From contig NZ_SMME01000837.1 of the NCBI RefSeq assembly GCF_009711465.1, forward strand, positions 1-36,123: a DNA stretch of 36,123 bases. Direction: 5' to 3'. Positions within the stretch are counted from its first letter, which is position 1. The number at the start of each line of letters is the position of its first letter. The translations under genes and the position numbers were made by a program. Below the pieces are notes generated by a model. It saw nothing but the letters and a program-made list of their open reading frames with translations. It had not been told where the DNA came from and did not search any database. Source of the DNA: Parendozoicomonas verongulae (GTDB lineage Bacteria > Pseudomonadota > Gammaproteobacteria > Pseudomonadales > Endozoicomonadaceae). Shown here in pieces: positions 31,647-36,123 of the stretch.

Positions 31647-33697
31647 GTGCAATCCCTCTGCGTACTATTCATGATTTTCCCGGTGGCGTTCATCCCCAGG
31701 AGAACAAAGAGCAATCCACCCGAACCCCGATTGCCATTCCACCACTGCCAGCCCGTCTGGTGCTGCCTCTGAATCAACACTCCGGCGCACCGGCACAACC
31801 GGTGGTCAGTGCAGGTGAGCACGTACTCAAGGGTCAGCTGTTGGCAAAGGCGACAGGCTTTGTCAGTGCCCCGGTACACGCGCCTACGTCCGGTACCATT
31901 AGCAGCCTTGAAATGCACCCTGTTCCCCACTGGTCTGGCCTTGAAGAGAGCTGCCTGATTCTCTTGCCCGATGGCAAGGATGAGTGGTGTTCTCTCTCAC
32001 CGATAGAAGACTACCGCACCGCTGAACGGGAAGAGCTGGTTGAACGCATACACGACGCAGGCATTGTAGGACTGGGTGGCGCAGGTTTCCCTGCCGCTGT
32101 AAAAATGTCATCCCGCAAGGCCAGCAAGATTCATACACTGGTTGTGAACGGTGCCGAGTGCGAACCCTACATCACCGCCGACGATATGCTGATGCGGGAG
32201 CGAGCTGCCCAGCTGGTGTCCGGCATCGAGATCCTCCAGCACATGCTGGCACCAGAACAGGTGTTGATTGGTATTGAGGACAACAAGCCCGAAGCCATTG
32301 CCACCATGGAAAAAGCCTGTGCTGGTAAAGCTGGTATTGAAGTGTGTACCGTGCCTACCAAATATCCGTCCGGTGACGCACAACGTCTTATCTGGCTGCT
32401 CACCGGTAAAGAAGTGCCGAATGATTCTCGCTCTGTGGATATCGGCATCCTCTGTTATAACGTGGGCACCATTGTTGCCGTGCACGATGCCATTGTTCAC
32501 GGCAAGCCGCTGATATCCCGTATCACCACCCTGACCGGCTCTGCACTGTCTCGCCCCGGTAATGTGGAAGCCCTGATCGGCACACCGGCGGAACACCTGC
32601 TGGTGTTTGCAGGCATTGATAACGACACCTTCCACACCCTGATTCAGGGTGGGCCGATGATGGGGCATACGCTGGATACCACGGCCGTGCCTGTGATCAA
32701 AACCAGCAACTGCTTTATTGCGGGAACAGCTCAGGAGTTTCCGGCTGCGCCACCGGCTCAGGCCTGTATCCGCTGCGGTCTGTGTGCAGATGCCTGCCCC
32801 ATTGAACTGTTGCCCCAGCAGCTGCACTGGTATGCGAAATCCCAGAACCACGATCAGCTGCAACACCACAACCTGTTCGACTGCATCGAGTGCGGAGCCT
32901 GCGCTTACGTGTGTCCAAGCGCCATCCCACTGGTACAGTATTACCGTGCTGCCAAGGATGAAATTCGCACCCACAAAGCCAGAACAGAAAAGTCTGAACG
33001 CTCCCGCGTGCGTTTTGAGCAGCGTCAGGCTCGCCTTGAAGCTGCCGCTGCCGAGAAGGAAGCACGCCGCAAGGCCAATGCTGAAAAGGCTCGTAAGCTG
33101 AAGGAAGCCAAGGCCGCTGCGGCCACTGCACCGGAGAAATCTGAAGCAAAAGCAGAGGCAGAGGCTGACCCTATTCAAGCCGCCATTCAGCGAGCCAAGG
33201 CTAAAAAGGCCGCTCGTGCGGCAGGTACAGATTCTCCTGCCAAGCCTGCAAAACCAGCGAGGCCACAACTGTCCCCCAAACAGAAAGAGTTAAAAATTCA
33301 ACTCTCTATGGCCAAGGCACAATTGAAGAAGTCTGAGCGTGCCCTTCCCCAAATGGAAGAAGGCAGTCCGGAAGCCAATAAGCTGAAAGACGACATCGCC
33401 CTTGTGCAAAAACAGTTGGAGCAGCTGCAAACCGAATTTGATGCTGCCTCTTCCGCTCCGGCAGAAGCACCGGCAGCTACAGAGAAACCGGTGAAAGCCA
33501 AAAAGCCAGCTCTGAGCGATGACGAAAAAAAACGCAAAATCGAGTTAGCCATGAAGAAAGCCGCTCTCAAGAAAGCCGAGCGTGCACTGGCCGTTGCGGA
33601 AGAAGCGGGCAGTGATCAAGTGGATACCCTGCGTCAGGCTCGCGACGAGAAGCGTCAGGCGCTGGCGGATGCAGAAAACACAGGAGTACAGGCGTAA
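31643..33697 (+). CDS. rsxC: Rnf/Rsx complex subunit C (NADH-binding, Fe-S)
   Basis: A 684-residue protein. The NADH/FMN domain has [15 protein letters not shown] and [16 protein letters not shown]; two ferredoxin clusters follow, [17 protein letters not shown] (about 375) and [16 protein letters not shown] (about 414). From about residue 445 a long Ala/Lys/Glu-rich tail contains related helical segments ([44 protein letters not shown]), as in other gammaproteobacterial RsxC tails, whose repeat number varies. It oxidises or reduces NAD(H) at the cytoplasmic face. I chose the ATG at 31643 (overlap with rsxB); an earlier in-frame start would reach inside that gene. Confidence 0.96.
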   Translation: MSAIPLRTIHDFPGGVHPQENKEQSTRTPIAIPPLPARLVLPLNQHSGAPAQPVVSAGEHVLKGQLLAKATGFVSAPVHAPTSGTISSLEMHPVPHWSGLEESCLILLPDGKDEWCSLSPIEDYRTAEREELVERIHDAGIVGLGGAGFPAAVKMSSRKASKIHTLVVNGAECEPYITADDMLMRERAAQLVSGIEILQHMLAPEQVLIGIEDNKPEAIATMEKACAGKAGIEVCTVPTKYPSGDAQRLIWLLTGKEVPNDSRSVDIGILCYNVGTIVAVHDAIVHGKPLISRITTLTGSALSRPGNVEALIGTPAEHLLVFAGIDNDTFHTLIQGGPMMGHTLDTTAVPVIKTSNCFIAGTAQEFPAAPPAQACIRCGLCADACPIELLPQQLHWYAKSQNHDQLQHHNLFDCIECGACAYVCPSAIPLVQYYRAAKDEIRTHKARTEKSERSRVRFEQRQARLEAAAAEKEARRKANAEKARKLKEAKAAAATAPEKSEAKAEAEADPIQAAIQRAKAKKAARAAGTDSPAKPAKPARPQLSPKQKELKIQLSMAKAQLKKSERALPQMEEGSPEANKLKDDIALVQKQLEQLQTEFDAASSAPAEAPAATEKPVKAKKPALSDDEKKRKIELAMKKAALKKAERALAVAEEAGSDQVDTLRQARDEKRQALADAENTGVQA

Positions 33698-34740
33698 TGG
33701 CACTGATTCGACAGACTTCGCCCCACGCTTCAGGGAAAAACCACACCAACCATATTATGCGTATGGTGATAGTGGCGCTGGTTCCTGCTCTGTTTGTGCA
33801 AATGTGGTTCTTCGGCTGGGGAGCTCTGGTGAATGTACTCTGGTGCTCAGTAGTGGCGCTGGGAGCGGAGGCCTTTGTTCTCACACTTCGTAAACGACCA
33901 CTGGCGTTTTATCTGAAAGACGGCAGCGCACTGGTAACAGCATGGCTGCTGGCTATGGCAATTCCTCCGGGCTCTCCCTGGTGGCTGACGTTTGTTGGTG
34001 TGAGTTTTGCCATTATCTTCGGCAAGCAGCTTTATGGCGGCATGGGGCAGAACCCGTTCAATCCCGCCATGCTCGCCTATGTCTTGCTGCTGATTTCCTT
34101 CCCGGTGGAGATGACCAGCTGGCTGGCACCTCAAGGTGCGGGAGTTGATCCAATGGGTCTGACTGATAGCTTGCAGGCGATCTTCGCAGGCCACAGTATT
34201 GATGGATGGACAATGGCTACACCTCTGGATGTGGTGCGGGAAAACAAAAGCCTGACCATGGCAGAGCTGTGGACTGAAAAACCACAACTGGACGGACTGA
34301 CGGGTATCGGCTGGGTATGGGTGAATCTGGCCTTTCTGGCCGGTGGCCTGTTTCTGCTGAAACAAAAGATTATCAGCTGGCACGCACCTGTGGGTATGCT
34401 GGCTGCTCTTGGGGTTATGTCCCTGCTGTTCTGGAACGGTACCGGCTCAGGCTCCCATGGCTCCCCTATTTTCCACCTGCTCTCTGGCGCTGCCATGATG
34501 GGTGCCTTTTTTATTGTGACCGATCCGGTCAGTGGTGCAACGTCTAACAAAGGCCGCCTGATCTTTGGTGCTGGCGTGGGTATCCTCACTTACATTATCC
34601 GCGTCTGGGGTGGCTACCCCGATGGCGTGGCCTTCGCGACTTTGCTGATGAATATGGCGGCACCGGCTATTGATTACTGGACTCAACCCCGCACCTACGG
34701 GCACCGGAAACCCAAGCGCGGGATGGCGAAATCAGAATGA
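33697..34740 (+). CDS. rsxD: Rnf/Rsx complex subunit D (membrane flavoprotein)
   Basis: A 347-residue membrane protein with about nine TM segments (e.g. MIVALVPALFVQMWFFGWGAL, GMGQNPFNPAMLAYVLLLISFP). DPVSGATSNKGRL carries the Thr (T282) that ApbE flavinylates with FMN in this family. RsxD is the main ion-translocating subunit together with A/E. The ATG shares one base with the rsxC stop (TAATG), showing tight coupling. Confidence 0.95.
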   Translation: MALIRQTSPHASGKNHTNHIMRMVIVALVPALFVQMWFFGWGALVNVLWCSVVALGAEAFVLTLRKRPLAFYLKDGSALVTAWLLAMAIPPGSPWWLTFVGVSFAIIFGKQLYGGMGQNPFNPAMLAYVLLLISFPVEMTSWLAPQGAGVDPMGLTDSLQAIFAGHSIDGWTMATPLDVVRENKSLTMAELWTEKPQLDGLTGIGWVWVNLAFLAGGLFLLKQKIISWHAPVGMLAALGVMSLLFWNGTGSGSHGSPIFHLLSGAAMMGAFFIVTDPVSGATSNKGRLIFGAGVGILTYIIRVWGGYPDGVAFATLLMNMAAPAIDYWTQPRTYGHRKPKRGMAKSE

Positions 34741-35438
34741 CTGAACAGACAACAACAGACGGCCTGTTTGATGCCGTTCGCCACAATGCCTTAAGCCTTG
34801 GCCTGTTTGCCCTGCTCACGGTTGGGCTGGTGTCTCTTACATGGCTGGCCACTAAGGATCGTATTGTCGATCAGGTGCGGGCCAGTGAGGAGCGGGCACT
34901 CCATGAAGTGCTGCCAGCAGACCGTTTTGATAATTCTCTGTTGGATACGTCCATTCCTCTGCCAGATACAACCCTCCTCGGCCCTGTGGGTGAAAGTGCC
35001 CGAGGCTGGGTCGCATTCCACGAAGGTGATCCGGCGGCAGTGATTCTTCCGGTGGTGGCGCCTGATGGTTACAGCGGCCGTATTCAATTGCTGGTTTCCA
35101 TTGACAGCCATGGTGTGCTGACGGGCGTGCGTGCTGTGTCCCACAAAGAAACCCCTGGGCTGGGTGATGGCATTGATACCCGGGTGTCCAACTGGATTCT
35201 GGCCTTTACCGGCAAATCACTGCTGAACCCGGAAGGTGCGGGCTGGGGCGTAAAAAAGGATGGCGGCAACTTTGACCAGTTCACCGGCGCCACTATCACT
35301 CCCCGTGCAGTTGTAGGCGCGATTCATCGCTCTCTGAAGTATTTTGATGCTAATAAAACCACGCTGTTTACCCTGGGCTCCATGGCGTTGACACAGCAGA
35401 TCGGTCAATCACAAAAGCAGTCAGGAGGCCACCTATGA
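34737..35438 (+). CDS. rsxG: Rnf/Rsx complex subunit G (covalent FMN)
   Basis: A 233-residue protein with one N-terminal TM helix (about 20-38) and a periplasmic FMN domain. The flavinylation site is [15 protein letters not shown] (T186 in T-G-A-T), close to RnfG in other species. It passes electrons between RsxD and RsxB/E. ATGA overlap with rsxD. Confidence 0.95.
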   Translation: MTEQTTTDGLFDAVRHNALSLGLFALLTVGLVSLTWLATKDRIVDQVRASEERALHEVLPADRFDNSLLDTSIPLPDTTLLGPVGESARGWVAFHEGDPAAVILPVVAPDGYSGRIQLLVSIDSHGVLTGVRAVSHKETPGLGDGIDTRVSNWILAFTGKSLLNPEGAGWGVKKDGGNFDQFTGATITPRAVVGAIHRSLKYFDANKTTLFTLGSMALTQQIGQSQKQSGGHL

Positions 35439-36123
35439 GCTGTCATGCTCCGGAACAACCGGAAATCATTGCCTCCACCGGCGGTGTAACCCAGGAACAG
35501 GCAAAAGACATCACCCTGCAGGGGCTGTGGAAAAACAACCCGGCCCTGGTGCAGCTGCTGGGTTTATGCCCGCTTTTGGGTGTATCCAGCAGTGTGGTGA
35601 ACGCCACCGGCCTTGGGCTGGCGACCATGACGGTGCTGATCTGCTCGAACCTGCTGGTCTCACTGTTCCGCAACTTTGTGCCGGATACTATCCGCCTGCC
35701 AGTGTTTGTGATGATCATTGCTGCCCTTACCACCTGCGTTGAGCTGGTGATGCAGGCGTATACCTATGAGCTGTATAAAATTCTCGGCATTTTTATTCCC
35801 CTGATTGTCACCAACTGCATCATCCTTGGCCGGGCCGATGCCTTTGCTTCCCGCAATGCGCCCCTGCCTGCGGTGCTGGATGGTTTTATGATGGGGTTGG
35901 GCTTTGCTGCCGTGCTGATTCTTCTGGGTGGCCTGCGTGAACTGGTGGGTCAGGGAACGCTTATGGCGAATATGGACTTCCTGTTTGGCTCGGTAGCGGC
36001 CAGCTGGAAGATCGTTGTCATTCCTGATTACAAGATGTTCCTGTTTGCCATTCTTCCCCCCGGCGCGTTTGTTTTTATGGGGCTGCTTATTGCTCTGAAA
36101 AATATTGCCGATAACCGTGTAGA
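35435..36123 (+). CDS. rsxE: Rnf/Rsx complex subunit E (membrane), cut by the window end
   Basis: The frame stays open for 229 codons to the window end. Family motifs are [62 protein letters not shown] and [22 protein letters not shown], paralogous to rsxA in inverted orientation. Residues 1-about 27 ([20 protein letters not shown]...) are a somewhat longer cytosolic lead than in E. coli. The ATG overlaps the rsxG stop. Confidence 0.95.
   Translation, partial: MSCHAPEQPEIIASTGGVTQEQAKDITLQGLWKNNPALVQLLGLCPLLGVSSSVVNATGLGLATMTVLICSNLLVSLFRNFVPDTIRLPVFVMIIAALTTCVELVMQAYTYELYKILGIFIPLIVTNCIILGRADAFASRNAPLPAVLDGFMMGLGFAAVLILLGGLRELVGQGTLMANMDFLFGSVAASWKIVVIPDYKMFLFAILPPGAFVFMGLLIALKNIADNRV

Overview
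The window looks like a chromosome segment of a marine or host-associated gammaproteobacterium. The housekeeping genes (mnmC, msrA, hemG, and an rsx/rnf operon in the gammaproteobacterial order A-B-C-D-G-E) are clearly gammaproteobacterial. A eukaryotic-type TALE homeodomain protein (23716-24900) suggests a lineage that lives with animals; Endozoicomonadaceae is my best guess, but that is inference. I see no rRNA, tRNA or CRISPR array.

Positions 1 to about 18,198 are the right-hand part of a lambda-like prophage whose left end lies outside the window. A Cro-like protein (4666-4893) and a LexA/S24-type CI repressor (5011-5712) face away from each other. From cro, a leftward operon runs through a terminator, a Toprim/RepA-like primase-helicase, a strange repeat-rich stretch with a long hairpin, RusA, a probable Q-type antiterminator, two tandem terminators, and a lysis cassette (DUF5675 protein, 3-TM holin-like protein, small holin-like protein). 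Rightward, a second promoter carrying an operator like the one at cro starts a long early operon. It encodes a three-HTH regulator, a paralogue of that regulator's central domain, an FtsK-gamma-domain protein, a recombination module (Sak4-like ATPase, DUF669 protein, Fe-S PD-(D/E)XK nuclease), an Nmad5-like protein, a DEAH helicase, a Lar-like protein and several small proteins. A large serine recombinase, on the minus strand, closes the prophage.

The prophage sits inside a dusC-like tRNA-dihydrouridine synthase gene. Only the 3' part, starting at the catalytic-cysteine motif, remains at 18178-18897. It overlaps mnmC by 4 bp, so the insertion cuts a tRNA-modification operon and may separate mnmC from its native promoter.

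The host region then holds an M23 peptidase and msrA (one minus-strand unit), a 52-aa membrane microprotein, hemG, a gap with one speculative microprotein, the homeodomain gene, another small membrane protein, and an alpha-galactoside module: GH36 alpha-galactosidase plus SGLT-type Na+ symporter, divergent from a LacI-family repressor with two facing operator-like palindromes between them. The window ends in the rsx operon (rsxA, B, C, D, G and the 5' part of rsxE), which encodes the ion-translocating, membrane-bound electron-transfer complex.
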